Shown here in pieces: positions 32,341-41,414 of a DNA stretch of 64,000 bases (the first letter of the stretch is position 1; each line of letters opens with the position of its first letter). Position numbers and translations under genes: made by a program. This DNA is from Candidatus Competibacteraceae bacterium (GTDB lineage Bacteria > Pseudomonadota > Gammaproteobacteria > Competibacterales > Competibacteraceae): the NCBI GenBank assembly GCA_003989085.1, contig RXIV01000006.1, positions 174,420 through 238,419 of the forward strand. The letters are read 5' to 3'. The notes under the pieces were generated by a model, which searched no databases, was not told where the DNA came from, and was given only the letters and a program-made list of their open reading frames with translations.

Positions 32341-34605
32341 ATGATCATGACCGAATCAGCCCCAGCGGTGAGCAATGAGGCCGAACCTGAGCCAGCCAGA
32401 CCGCGCAGCAGTCGCGTCAAACCGGATGATCGGGCAATAGCGGTGGTGGTCGCCCCGTCGCTGGACGAGCCAGCGCCGCCGCCGATTCAACTCGACGCCC
32501 CGGAATGGTACCTAAACCGGGAACTGACCTGGCTGGCCTTCAACCGACGGGTGCTGCACGAGGCGCAGGATGAACGCACTCCCTTGCTGGAGCGGGTCAA
32601 GTTCATGGCGATTGTCAGTTCCAATCTCGACGAATTCTTCATGAAACGGATCGGCGGCCTCAAGCAGCAGATTGGGGCGCGGGTGCGGGAGTTGTCGGTC
32701 GATGGCCGCAGCCCAGAACAACAGTTGGGCGAGTGTCTGGCGGTAGTGCGCGATCTGGTGGAACAACAGCGGTTGTTGGCTTCCCATCTGCACCGGCTGC
32801 TGAAAGAGCAGGGGATCGTGTTGCGCAGTTACAAGCGGCTGACCGAGGCCCAGCGTAACCAGATGCGCGAGTTTTATTTGCAGAACATCTTTCCGCTGGT
32901 CACGCCGCAAACGATGGATCCGGCGCATCCCTTCCCGTTTATTTCCAACCTGTCGCTGAACTTGCTGGTGACGGTGCGCTACGCCAACGATGACGCCAGC
33001 GGGCTAGCGCGGATCAAGGTGCCGGTCGGCTCCGGGATTTCCCGATTTCTCAAAGTGGGTGACGAGGAATTGTATGTGCCGCTGGAAGAAGTGATCGCCA
33101 ATAACCTTGATCTACTGTTCCCTGGCATGGTGATTGAGGCCTGCGAACTGTTCCGGGTCACCCGCAACGCCATCGCCGAGCGCGATGAGGATCAGGCGGA
33201 CGATCTGCTGCTGATGATCGAATCGGAACTGCGCGAGCGTCGGTTTGCCTCGATTGTTCGGCTGGAAGTTGAAAAGAATATGGACCCGATCCATCGCGGG
33301 ATGCTAGCCGCCGAACTGGAACTGGACGAGGTCAACGAAGTGTTCGAGGTCGACGGAATGATGGCGCTGCGCGATCTGTTCCAAGTCGTGACGATCAACC
33401 GGCCCGAACTGCATGATCCGCCGCAGCACCCGCTCGATCATCCCAAACTGGGCGATAAGAAGCGCAATATTTTCCACATCATCCGCGATACCGGGCCGAT
33501 CCTGTTGCAGCATCCTTATGAGTCCTTTGCGACTTCGGTGGAGCGGTTTGCACTGGAAGCCAGCGAAGACCCCAAAGTGCTGGCGATCAAGATGACCTTG
33601 TACCGGACTTCCGCCGATTCCAAGATCATCGAATCCTTGATCGACGCTGCGCAAAACGGCAAGCAGGTGACTGTGGTCGTGGAGCTAAAGGCGCAGTTTG
33701 ACGAAGCGGCCAACATCCGCTGGGCTAACCGGCTGGAAGAAGCCGGGATTCACGTCACCTACGGCGTGCTGGGGCTAAAGACCCACAGCAAGGTGATTCT
33801 GGTGGTGCGGCGCGACTTCAGCGGCCTGCGCCGCTACGCCCACATTGGCACCGGCAATTACCACGCCGGCACCGCCCGGATGTACTGCGATCTGGGGATG
33901 TTGACCTGTGATTCGGTGATTGGCGAGGACTTGACCGAGCTGTTCAACTACCTGACCACCGGCTACGTTCCCAAGCGCAATTACCGGAAATTACTCCCCG
34001 CGCCCAAAGTGCTGAAACCGGCGTTGCTGGCTAAAATTGAGCGGGAGATCAGCCACGCCAAGGCGGGCAAAGCGACGCTGATTCAATTCAAAATGAACGC
34101 GCTGGAGGACAAGGACATTACCGCCGGACTGTATCGGGCCGCACAAGCCGGGGTCAAGGTCGATTTGATCGTGCGCGATACTTGCCGATTACGACCTGGT
34201 ATTGCCGGATTGTCGGAACAGGTGCGGGTGATCAGCATTGTTGGCCGGTTTCTGGAACACACTCGAATTTTCCATTTCCTCAATGGCGGCAACGAGGAGT
34301 ATTTCATTGGTTCGGCGGACTGCATGAAGCGCAATCTGGAAGATCGGGTGGAAGTGATCACACCAGTAGAGGCGCCAGATTTACAACGGGAACTCCAGCA
34401 GATTCTCGATGTGCAGCTGAATGACCGGCGCAGCGCCTGGGATATGCAAGCCGATGGGAGTTATGTGCAGCGGATGCCCGGTGAAAACGATGATCCGCGT
34501 GGTTCGCAGCAGATTTTGATCGAACTGGCCGAGCGGCGTCAGAAAGAGGCGCAGCGACTCAAAAAACGCAAACCCAAGGGCATCGCCCGGCGAATCATCA
34601 ACTAA
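32341..34605 (+). CDS. ppk1: Polyphosphate kinase 1
   Basis: Polymerises the gamma phosphate of ATP into polyphosphate. N-terminal domain with WYLNRELTWLAFNRRVL and SNLDEFFMKRIGGLK, head domain, then two phospholipase D-like domains: THSKVILVVRR contains the histidine expected to be autophosphorylated, followed by YAHIGTGNYHAGTARMYCDL and later GSADCMKRNLEDRVEVITPV. 754 aa from the ATG at 32341; ATG 32347 has better ribosome-site spacing. About 40 extra residues precede the family core (APAVSNEAEPEPARPRSSR). Downstream of the polyP:AMP phosphotransferase in the same operon. Confidence 0.94.
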   Translation: MIMTESAPAVSNEAEPEPARPRSSRVKPDDRAIAVVVAPSLDEPAPPPIQLDAPEWYLNRELTWLAFNRRVLHEAQDERTPLLERVKFMAIVSSNLDEFFMKRIGGLKQQIGARVRELSVDGRSPEQQLGECLAVVRDLVEQQRLLASHLHRLLKEQGIVLRSYKRLTEAQRNQMREFYLQNIFPLVTPQTMDPAHPFPFISNLSLNLLVTVRYANDDASGLARIKVPVGSGISRFLKVGDEELYVPLEEVIANNLDLLFPGMVIEACELFRVTRNAIAERDEDQADDLLLMIESELRERRFASIVRLEVEKNMDPIHRGMLAAELELDEVNEVFEVDGMMALRDLFQVVTINRPELHDPPQHPLDHPKLGDKKRNIFHIIRDTGPILLQHPYESFATSVERFALEASEDPKVLAIKMTLYRTSADSKIIESLIDAAQNGKQVTVVVELKAQFDEAANIRWANRLEEAGIHVTYGVLGLKTHSKVILVVRRDFSGLRRYAHIGTGNYHAGTARMYCDLGMLTCDSVIGEDLTELFNYLTTGYVPKRNYRKLLPAPKVLKPALLAKIEREISHAKAGKATLIQFKMNALEDKDITAGLYRAAQAGVKVDLIVRDTCRLRPGIAGLSEQVRVISIVGRFLEHTRIFHFLNGGNEEYFIGSADCMKRNLEDRVEVITPVEAPDLQRELQQILDVQLNDRRSAWDMQADGSYVQRMPGENDDPRGSQQILIELAERRQKEAQRLKKRKPKGIARRIIN

Positions 34606-34649
34606 TTTTCCAAGTCAACTTTGCCAGGGATAGGCGAAGGTCTTGGAAT

Positions 34650-35678
34650 CTAAAGCCGGATGTCCTGGTTTCCGCGTCGCTGATCAATAAACAGGACATT
34701 GCCAGTCTGGCGTTTAGCCTGATGTTTAGCATCGGAGGCCAGCCTTGCCACCTGATGGTGAGAGTGGCAGCGTGCGGGATCTGGTTGCACTGCGCCAATG
34801 GATAGGCTTAATAATGGGAAGAATGTGATTTGTCCCTGGCGATCCTTGCTTTGAATCCCGCCGCGTTCCCGGTCGGCAGCGCAGTAGTAATCGGGGATCA
34901 GTTGAGCGAATTCTTGCAGCACTTCTTCACAGCGCGCTCGCCAGTTCGCACTCTGAAAGATCACAATAAAATCATCGCCGCCGATATGCCCAACAAAATC
35001 CTGTTCTGGATCAATGTAGGTACTGAGCAGGCTTCCCGCTAGTTGAATAATCCGGTCACCCCGCTCATAGCCATAGACATCGTTATATGGCTTGAAATGG
35101 TCCAGATCGCAATAAGCAACTGTGAATGATCGGCCCGCTTGCAGCAATTCACTAATCTGTTCATCAATCGGCACGTTACCCGGCAATAAAGTCAGCGGAT
35201 TGGCGTAACGGGCGCTATGGATTCGTAAATCGGTAATTTTCTCCAACAAGTCTATCATCCAGCCTAATCCCTGGTAATGACCCTGCCAGGTAATGATAAA
35301 AGCCGGGAGTTCAAAACACTTATCCAACCGACGGGTAATCAATCGACTGGCGTCTTCCAACGGAGTATCCTGCTCAATCAGAAAGGGTTCCGCCATAAAC
35401 GCGGTGATGGGCTTCCTGCTGTACAGTTCCCGCCCATAGCGGGACAGAAAGATGTTCATAAAATCGAGGCGGTAAACCATTCCAACAGGTATGTCATAAT
35501 CAACAACTGGCAGATAATAAAGTTGAGGCTGCTTGAGAAACAGGTCACTGACTTCTGCGACCGTAAGTGACGGGGAAATTGGCGCAACCTGAGTAATAAG
35601 CTCCGCCACAGTTTTTGACAGCCGCGCTGGATAAATAGAAGGGTGGTTTCTACCAAGGGTTTCAATTTTACTGCTCAT
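34650..35678 (-). CDS. CBS-pair diguanylate cyclase (GGDEF)
   Basis: 342 aa from MSSKIETL. Residues about 20-150 contain two CBS-like motifs (VAPISPSLTVAEVSDLF; PITAFMAEPFLIEQDTP), likely binding a nucleotide. A GGDEF domain (about 175-340) starts LTLLPGNVPIDEQI and has the active loop GHIGGDDFIV, so it should make cyclic di-GMP. The residues before the loop (PEQD) lack the RxxD inhibitory site, so product inhibition is not expected there. It starts 3 bases after the stop of the olsA-like gene and is probably co-transcribed with the ornithine-lipid genes. No EAL domain. Confidence 0.85.
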   Translation of the reverse strand: MSSKIETLGRNHPSIYPARLSKTVAELITQVAPISPSLTVAEVSDLFLKQPQLYYLPVVDYDIPVGMVYRLDFMNIFLSRYGRELYSRKPITAFMAEPFLIEQDTPLEDASRLITRRLDKCFELPAFIITWQGHYQGLGWMIDLLEKITDLRIHSARYANPLTLLPGNVPIDEQISELLQAGRSFTVAYCDLDHFKPYNDVYGYERGDRIIQLAGSLLSTYIDPEQDFVGHIGGDDFIVIFQSANWRARCEEVLQEFAQLIPDYYCAADRERGGIQSKDRQGQITFFPLLSLSIGAVQPDPARCHSHHQVARLASDAKHQAKRQTGNVLFIDQRRGNQDIRL

Positions 35679-35680
35679 TG

Positions 35681-36475
35681 TTACTCTGCTATCGTTGTTG
35701 CCCGCCGAATCCACTCTGGCGCTAATAGCTGATTGCTAATTTCTGTGTGAGTTTGCCGCGCTAATGCATCGCGGGAAGAATGTGGCGGTGCGTGAACCCG
35801 GCCAAAATACAATTCTGCTATAAACCCTGGTTCGCCGAGTAACCGCCACAGATGCGGCAGTAATTCATCATCATCGATAAAAGGAACGAGCCGGTTAATG
35901 CCGTCAGCCTGAGGATAACGCAGCGTAATGGCCTGTACCGGACAGCGGGCCAGAATCGCGGATTGAAGCAAGCGGGGATGAAAGCGCCGCACCGTCTCGC
36001 CCGGAGTGGATGTCCCCTCTGGGAATACAAGCACCCGCTCACCCTGCCGCAGTCGCCAGACCAGGTGCTCCATCGCTTCGCCTGCCCCGTTTTCGCCGCC
36101 GCGCCGGATAAAGGCGGTCCCGGCCCGTCGACATAACCAGCCGAACAGCGGCCATTCCGCCACCTCCTGCTTGGCGAGAAACTGGGTAGGACACACGGCG
36201 GCAATGCAGAAAATATCCAGCCAAGAAATATGGTTGGCGACAAACAGGGTTGCGCCAGCGTGGGCGACGCCCCTGATTTGCAACCGCAGCCCCAAAATCC
36301 AGCACAGCCCCCGACTCCACCACGCCAGTGGGCGGGTAGAGACATAGCGCCGCTGCCGGCCGGGGCCGAGCACAGCGGCGATCAGCACGCCCACCAGGAT
36401 ATGCAGGGTGAGCAGCGGCAAACGCACACCGCGTCGTCCGACACCTGCTAACCGGGCGCGCCAAGCGTCGATCAT
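35681..36475 (-). CDS. olsA: Lyso-ornithine lipid / 1-acylglycerol-3-phosphate acyltransferase (OlsA-like)
   Basis: 264-aa PlsC-family O-acyltransferase. A hydrophobic N-terminus (LLTLHILVGVLIAAVLG) is followed by the HX4D box NHISWLD, the FLAKQEVAEWPLFGWLC block, and VFPEGTSTPG. The first four bases overlap the end of the upstream olsB-like gene (ATGA). That partnership, not the sequence alone, makes OlsA (second acylation of ornithine lipid) more likely than a general PlsC, though dual use is known in the family. Confidence 0.85.
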   Translation of the reverse strand: MIDAWRARLAGVGRRGVRLPLLTLHILVGVLIAAVLGPGRQRRYVSTRPLAWWSRGLCWILGLRLQIRGVAHAGATLFVANHISWLDIFCIAAVCPTQFLAKQEVAEWPLFGWLCRRAGTAFIRRGGENGAGEAMEHLVWRLRQGERVLVFPEGTSTPGETVRRFHPRLLQSAILARCPVQAITLRYPQADGINRLVPFIDDDELLPHLWRLLGEPGFIAELYFGRVHAPPHSSRDALARQTHTEISNQLLAPEWIRRATTIAE

Positions 36476-37284
36476 TGATCGCGATCCAGGAAATGCCGGG
36501 CATAGCGCCGCTCAATACGCCAGGTGGAGAGCAGGATAAATACATCCGCCACGTTGAAATCCGGGTCCAGGCACGGCTCGCCGCCGATTCGCGCTCCCAG
36601 GCGCAGATAGGCTTTTAGTAATGGTGGGAGGGTGCATCGACTATCGGCGACCTCCAGGCGATGCGGCATTGGCAGCGGCAGATGCGGTTGCACCCGCAGC
36701 ATGTCTGAAACCAAATGGCGTTTGGCCAGTTCCGCGTAAAGCGCCTGCGCTTCGCTACCATCCTGACCCAGTGGGATGCTGGCGCAGCCAATGAGATAGT
36801 CCACTTGTTGTTCGGCGATAAACGCCGCCAGCCCGGACCATAAGGCGCTGATCGCGCTGCCCTTGCGGTAGTCGGGGTGGATGCAGGTACGGCCGATCTC
36901 CATGAAGCGCCCTGGCAATTCAAGCACCGGGGTCAGGTCAAATTCGGTTTGTGAGTAAAAGCCGCCGGCTCGTTGCGCTGCCTCGGCGGTCAGAATCCGG
37001 GTACAGCCGATCACCCGATCCAGAGCATCACGAACGATCAGGTGCAAGCAGTAGGGATCCAGACGGTCATGATCCAGACCGGGAATCCGGTTATGCAGTT
37101 TCGCCCCCATTTCCTCGGCAAAAACGGCATAGCGCAACCGCTGGGCCGCCTGGACTTCCTCGCGGGAGCGGGCAAACGTCGCGGTCAAGTCGAAGCGAAG
37201 ATCGCCCGATGTGGAGGCCAGCTGGGACGGAGCTGCCGTAAAGCCACGGGCGATGTTAGTGACGATGAGCGATTCGGTACTCAA
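36472..37284 (-). CDS. olsB: Ornithine N-alpha-acyltransferase (OlsB-like)
   Basis: GNAT-fold acyl-ACP-dependent N-acyltransferase making lyso-ornithine lipid. Typical stretches: AAQRLRYAVFAEEMGAKLHN, GLDHDRLDPYCLHLIVRD, RTCIHPDYRKGSAISALWSG and LPPLLKAYLRLGARIGGEPC, LDPDFNVADVFILL. An upstream GTG (37296) is in frame, but the TTG at 37284 is preceded by GGAGG at good spacing and is preferred; both are non-ATG starts. It overlaps the olsA-like gene by 4 bases. Ornithine lipids are phosphorus-free membrane lipids, often made under phosphate limitation, which fits the polyP and PhoX-like neighbours. Confidence 0.88.
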   Translation of the reverse strand: MSTESLIVTNIARGFTAAPSQLASTSGDLRFDLTATFARSREEVQAAQRLRYAVFAEEMGAKLHNRIPGLDHDRLDPYCLHLIVRDALDRVIGCTRILTAEAAQRAGGFYSQTEFDLTPVLELPGRFMEIGRTCIHPDYRKGSAISALWSGLAAFIAEQQVDYLIGCASIPLGQDGSEAQALYAELAKRHLVSDMLRVQPHLPLPMPHRLEVADSRCTLPPLLKAYLRLGARIGGEPCLDPDFNVADVFILLSTWRIERRYARHFLDRDQ

Positions 37285-37359
37285 GGCAGCCTCCACAAGG
37301 GGCAGTTCGGAATGCCATCGAGGGTAGGGGTGCTGCGTTGCGGCATTTTTACCAGGCCA

Positions 37360-37941
37360 TTAAATCTGCGTGAAAGGGGATTGCACCGCCAGCGCCGCCA
37401 AACCCGCGCCCAATACCCCCCCGGCCAGCACATCACTGGGGTAATGCAGACCCAGCACGATCCGCGATAGCGCCACCAGGGTTGCGAACGGTAGCAGCAA
37501 CCAGATCAGCAGCGGGTAGTAATAGATGGCGATTAGGGTGAATGTTGTTGCGTGCAAGGTGTGGCCGGAAGGGAAACTGTATTCATCCAGCGGCGCCACG
37601 CGGGGCAAAATCCGCCCATGCCGGGCGCAGGGCCGTGGCCGGGTGGTTTTAGCCTTCAGCCACTTGTACAGAGCCAGGCACACTGCCCCCGCCGCTAGCA
37701 TCCGACCCACTACCGGAATCGCCGCCGCGCCCTGCGTCAGCAACAGCACAGTCATTAACCCATACCAGAACACTCCGTCGCCCAACCGGCTGACGAGGGC
37801 AAACAGCTGCACCGCCCAACGATGCCGCACCGCCTGATGGAGGCGCAGACACCAGACCAGTTCCCGATGGGTCAGTCGCGCCCAGCGGGTCGGCGCTAAA
37901 TCCGATGATTCCATCCCCGTAGTCAAGCGGCTGTCGTACAT
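37360..37941 (-). CDS. PAP2 superfamily membrane phosphatase
   Basis: 193-aa integral membrane lipid-phosphate phosphatase. The three acid-phosphatase motifs are visible: KTTRPRP (C1), the PSGHTLHA block (C2) and SRIVLGLHYPSDVLAG (C3), with catalytic His in C2 and C3. Several hydrophobic helices surround them. The ATG at 37941 overlaps the stop of the glycosyltransferase gene; a second ATG at 37914 would avoid this. Likely substrates are undecaprenyl pyrophosphate or a glycerolipid phosphate. It follows a GT4 glycosyltransferase, so phosphatidate dephosphorylation for a glycolipid is possible (inference). Confidence 0.87.
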   Translation of the reverse strand: MYDSRLTTGMESSDLAPTRWARLTHRELVWCLRLHQAVRHRWAVQLFALVSRLGDGVFWYGLMTVLLLTQGAAAIPVVGRMLAAGAVCLALYKWLKAKTTRPRPCARHGRILPRVAPLDEYSFPSGHTLHATTFTLIAIYYYPLLIWLLLPFATLVALSRIVLGLHYPSDVLAGGVLGAGLAALAVQSPFTQI

Positions 37942-39125
37942 AAGGTTTCTCCGGTCACAGCGTTCAGGAACAGGGTTTCCAGACGGTCGTAAATGTGCTC
38001 GTTATCCACCCCCAGCATGGCTTGCCGGGCGACTGCACCCATGCGGCGGAGAGTCGCCAAGTCCCGCGCCAGCGTCGCAGCATGGGCTACGAACGTGCTG
38101 GCATCGCCGAACGGTGCCAGCAACCCGCTGCTGCCCGGTTCGACGTGAGCGCGGGCGGCGGCGTAGTCAAAAGCTGCCACTGCCAGACCGCCGGCCATCG
38201 CTTCCAGCACGACATTGCCAAAGGTTTCGGTCAGGCTGGGAAACAGGAACAGATCCGCCGAAGCGTAGTGCGTCGCCAAATCCTCACCCTGCCTCATTCC
38301 GCAATAGACAAAGTCGGGGTAACGGGTGTGTAAGCCGGCAGTCAGCGGCCCATCGCCGACCAACACCAGTCGGGCATCCGGTCGGACTCGGCGAATCGCC
38401 TGAAAGGCGGCGATCACCAGTTCCAGGTTTTTCTCCGCCGCCAGTCGCCCGACATACAGCGCAACCAGCGTTTCCGGGGCGGCGCCCCACTGTTGTCGCA
38501 GCATCGGATCGCGGCGCTGCGGCGAAAACAGGGCAGTGTCCACGCCTCGCGCCAAAACCTGGATATGACGAAAACCAAGCGCCTGGAGCTGCGCAGCCAG
38601 TTCGGCGGTGGGAACGAGAGTCTGGACGCCCTGATTATGGAAATGGCGCAGATAAGCCCGGATCGGCGTGGACAGCCAGCCGAGGTGATAATGGCGGCTG
38701 TAACCGTGGAAGTTAGTGTGGAAACTGGTCGAGGCTGGAATGGACAGCCGTCGCGCCGCCCGTAGGGCTGAGTAGCCCAATGGCCCTTCAGTAACGACGT
38801 GAATCAGGTCAGGACGGGTTTGCCGCCAATGGTCCAGCAAGGCTTTTTGCGCGGGCCAGCCCCCTTGCAGTTGCGGGTAGCCGGGAATGCGGAAACCCGG
38901 TAAACACCGAGTGGCCAATGGATCTGCCGATTGGGGTTGATCGCTTGCGCCCCGACTGACACGAACCAACTGTACCTGGTGGTTGCGCTGACGCAGACCC
39001 TCAACCCAGCGGGCGATGGTAAGCGCAACGCCGTTGATTTCCGGCGGCCAGGTTTCAGTAACCACACTGATGCACAACCGGTGACGGTGAGATTGAAGCG
39101 CGTTTTTTAGGGACATAACCGCCAT
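37923..39125 (-). CDS. Glycosyltransferase family 4 (GT-B), MgtA/mannosyltransferase-like
   Basis: About 400-aa GT-B enzyme. The N-terminal domain begins CISVVTETWPPEINGVALTI; SFHTNFHGYSRHYHLGWLS and VPTAELAAQLQALG are typical of the glycolipid-forming GT4 branch. The C-terminal donor domain has LYVGRLAAEKNLELVIAAF and the EX7E-type block SLTETFGNVVLEAMAGGLAV. The longer frame to 39146 starts with TTG, so ATG 39125 is used. It overlaps the PAP2 gene. The combination GT4 plus PAP2 next to olsBA suggests phosphorus-free membrane lipid synthesis, for example glycosyl-diacylglycerol (inference). Confidence 0.82.
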   Translation of the reverse strand: MAVMSLKNALQSHRHRLCISVVTETWPPEINGVALTIARWVEGLRQRNHQVQLVRVSRGASDQPQSADPLATRCLPGFRIPGYPQLQGGWPAQKALLDHWRQTRPDLIHVVTEGPLGYSALRAARRLSIPASTSFHTNFHGYSRHYHLGWLSTPIRAYLRHFHNQGVQTLVPTAELAAQLQALGFRHIQVLARGVDTALFSPQRRDPMLRQQWGAAPETLVALYVGRLAAEKNLELVIAAFQAIRRVRPDARLVLVGDGPLTAGLHTRYPDFVYCGMRQGEDLATHYASADLFLFPSLTETFGNVVLEAMAGGLAVAAFDYAAARAHVEPGSSGLLAPFGDASTFVAHAATLARDLATLRRMGAVARQAMLGVDNEHIYDRLETLFLNAVTGETLCTTAA

Positions 39126-39209
39126 GTTCCAGGCCGGCGGCAACAAGACAATGACGCTTTGATGAAAAAACCAAGACAGTCCGTTTCTGTGTCTGATTCC
39201 GCTGTATCG

Positions 39210-39238
39210 TGGTCATGAAGCCGTCATATTCCATTCAC
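39210..39238 (+). promoter_or_regulatory. Candidate PhoB (Pho) box
   Basis: Three 7-base elements at 11-base spacing: TGGTCAT, CCGTCAT, CATTCAC, separated by GAAG and ATTC. This follows the 7-4-7 layout of the Pho box consensus CTGTCAT-N4-CTGTCAT; the middle element matches 6 of 7. It lies about 70 bases before a PhoX-like phosphatase gene. Confidence 0.4.
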
Positions 39239-39308
39239 GCTCCAGCAACACCAGTCGATCAGCATGTCCAGCTTGTCGTTTTTTGCTGATGATTCTGAGG
39301 AGTGAATG

Positions 39309-41198
39309 ATGAAATCGACGTTGAAACCGCTGACTGCCGCCCTTTTGACGGCGTTAGCCGTAACCGCATGCAATAGCAATAATGACAACGACTCCCTCGT
39401 AACTCCCACCCTGAGTTCGGTAGAATTTAGCGGGATGCCCGCGCCCAGCACCGATCAGGAGCGTACCAGCGCCTACACCACCGCCAGCGTGACTTACGTT
39501 TACAGCGATGGGAGCAAGAAGACCTCGGCGTTGAGCTTCAAACCGCTTTACAGCAGTCTTGATGTCATTAGTGGCGTCACGGGTGGTCAGGTTTACGATA
39601 TCAACGGCAATGTGCTGCTCGACGACAACGGCAACCCGTTCATTGCCAACACGCCGGATGCTAACTCCCTGCTCAAAGTGGAGGGCGCACCGGCCACGGG
39701 TAAAGGCGGCAACCCTCTTTATCTGGTGACGCACTTCGAATATGTCTCAATCGACAGTTCGGTTCCGCCCAAGGATATGTACGGCAAGGCGCCAATGGTG
39801 ATGAAGCTGTCCACCATTGATCAGAATCAGAGCAGTGGCGAACTGAGTGTGACGGCGCTGAAAAACATCAACATGGCGGGCATCCACGGATTATGGATTC
39901 CTTGCGCCGGGTCGCTGTCGCCGTGGAACACCCACTTGGGCAGCGAAGAATATGAGCCGGACGCCCGCTGTCTGGAAACCAATAGCTGCGCCAGCCTGTA
40001 TGGCAAGGACAGCTACATGGCGGCGTTGACTTCGATGAATGCCTACTTTGGCGACACCATTACCGCCAGACCTTACAACTATGGGTTATTGCCGGAAGTC
40101 ACGGTCAAGGCGGATGGCTCGACCACCGTAGTCGCGCACCGTGTCGCGGGCCGCACCTCCCGTGAGCTGACGCAGGTGATGCCGGATAGCCGCACCGGTT
40201 ATCAGGGGGACGATGGCACCTACACCGTAATGACGATGTTTGTGGCTGACAAAGCCAGCGATCTCTCGTCCGGTACGCTGTACGCCGCTAAATGGGAACA
40301 GACCAGCGATCAGAATGGCGGCGCGGCCAATCTAACCTGGATCAAGCTGGGTAGCGCGACCGATGCTGAACTGGACCAGATGGTCAATCAGAATCACATT
40401 CAGTTCAGCGACATTTTTGATGCTTCGGATAAGGCGGCAACGGGTTTCGTCCAGATCGTCACCGGCCATGAGAAGGCCAAGACTGAATGGCTACGCTTGA
40501 AACCGGGCATGGAAAAGGCCGCCGCTTTCCTGGAAACCCGCCGCTACGCTGCTTATCTGGGCGCAACTACCGAGTTTGAGAAAATGGAAGGCGTGACCGC
40601 CAATGCTGCCGATCGCAAGGTCTATATCGCCATAACCCGGATGTCCAATGGCATGGAGAAAGCCAAGGATACTACTGTACCGGATGACATTCAGTTACCC
40701 AAGAATTTGTCTGGGGCGGTGTATGAGCTGAGTACTGCCAAGGGTGTGAAAGACAGCGCTGGAAATCTGATTAACAGCGATTATGCAGCGGTGAGCATTA
40801 AGGCATTGGTGGTGGGTGAAGACATTGCCAAAGACACAGTGGGCAATACTTCCAATGTGGACAAAATCGCTAATCCGGACAACATCAAGTTCTCCGAGAA
40901 GATGCGCACCCTGTTCATCGGCGAGGATAGCAGCACGTCACATATCAACAACTTTCTGTGGGCTTTCAATGTGGATACCGGCAAGCTGTCGCGTATTCTA
41001 TCCGTTCCCGCCGGCGCAGAATCAACTGGCTTGCAGGCGGTGGAGAACCTGAATGGATTTACCTACATCATGAGCAATTATCAGCATCCGGGTGATTTTT
41101 CGTCGAACATCGACCCGGCGCTCAAGGAACGTCTGAAGCCGCTGGTTAATCCGTATAAAGGTGAGGTCGGTTATATCGGGGGTATCCCCAGCCTGTAA
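39309..41198 (+). CDS. PhoX-like (DUF839) alkaline phosphatase-family lipoprotein
   Basis: About 629 aa. The signal peptide LLTALAVTAC carries a lipobox (Cys about 21), so the protein is probably an outer-membrane lipoprotein rather than the Tat-exported form usual for PhoX; no twin Arg is seen. DUF839/PhoX features: GIHGLWIPCAGSLSPWNTHL, SEEYEPDARC, LETRRYAAYLGATTEFEKME, VYIAITRMSNGM and DNIKFSEKMRTLFIGEDSS, which include acidic residues likely for Ca/Fe binding. ATGs at 39306 and 39309 both fit a GGAG site. Phosphate ester hydrolysis is inferred from family. A Pho box candidate and a terminator flank it. Confidence 0.82.
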   Translation: MKSTLKPLTAALLTALAVTACNSNNDNDSLVTPTLSSVEFSGMPAPSTDQERTSAYTTASVTYVYSDGSKKTSALSFKPLYSSLDVISGVTGGQVYDINGNVLLDDNGNPFIANTPDANSLLKVEGAPATGKGGNPLYLVTHFEYVSIDSSVPPKDMYGKAPMVMKLSTIDQNQSSGELSVTALKNINMAGIHGLWIPCAGSLSPWNTHLGSEEYEPDARCLETNSCASLYGKDSYMAALTSMNAYFGDTITARPYNYGLLPEVTVKADGSTTVVAHRVAGRTSRELTQVMPDSRTGYQGDDGTYTVMTMFVADKASDLSSGTLYAAKWEQTSDQNGGAANLTWIKLGSATDAELDQMVNQNHIQFSDIFDASDKAATGFVQIVTGHEKAKTEWLRLKPGMEKAAAFLETRRYAAYLGATTEFEKMEGVTANAADRKVYIAITRMSNGMEKAKDTTVPDDIQLPKNLSGAVYELSTAKGVKDSAGNLINSDYAAVSIKALVVGEDIAKDTVGNTSNVDKIANPDNIKFSEKMRTLFIGEDSSTSHINNFLWAFNVDTGKLSRILSVPAGAESTGLQAVENLNGFTYIMSNYQHPGDFSSNIDPALKERLKPLVNPYKGEVGYIGGIPSL

Positions 41199-41216
41199 TC
41201 ACCTGTCGGAAGGTTT

Positions 41217-41252
41217 AAAAGGCCAGCGGTTTGCCCAACTGCTGGCCTTTTT
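41217..41252 (+). terminator. Intrinsic terminator of the PhoX-like gene
   Basis: AAAA-GGCCAGC (41221-41227) pairs with GCTGGCC (41241-41247), followed by five T; A and T runs extend the stem. Confidence 0.85.
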
Positions 41253-41341
41253 CAATACCGAAGATTAAGTGAGCACCGGGTTGAAATTGTTGAGCATGGA
41301 TTAATGCAGGTTAGGAAGGAAGGTATAGTAGCGAGAGAGCA

Positions 41342-41357
41342 GATTCTTTTTCATGAA
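41342..41357. repeat. 16-bp direct repeat, left copy
   Basis: GATTCTTTTTCATGAA, identical to 62008-62023. The two copies lie close to the two edges of the accessory region (20.7 kb apart). Confidence 0.5.
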
Positions 41358-41411
41358 GAGTTGCACGACGTATATTTTATGCGCAGATCCCGTGGAATGA
41401 GTGGTTAGCAC
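41352..41411 (-). other. attC-like recombination site D
   Basis: Reading on the minus strand the site begins GTGCTAACCACTCATTCCAC and continues GGGATCTGCGC, matching the R''/spacer/L'' arrangement of chromosomal-integron attC sites with CATTCCA and GGAYCTGYGC cores. It directly follows the SnoaL-like gene stop. The distal half is degenerate. Confidence 0.55.
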
Positions 41412-41414
41412 AGG

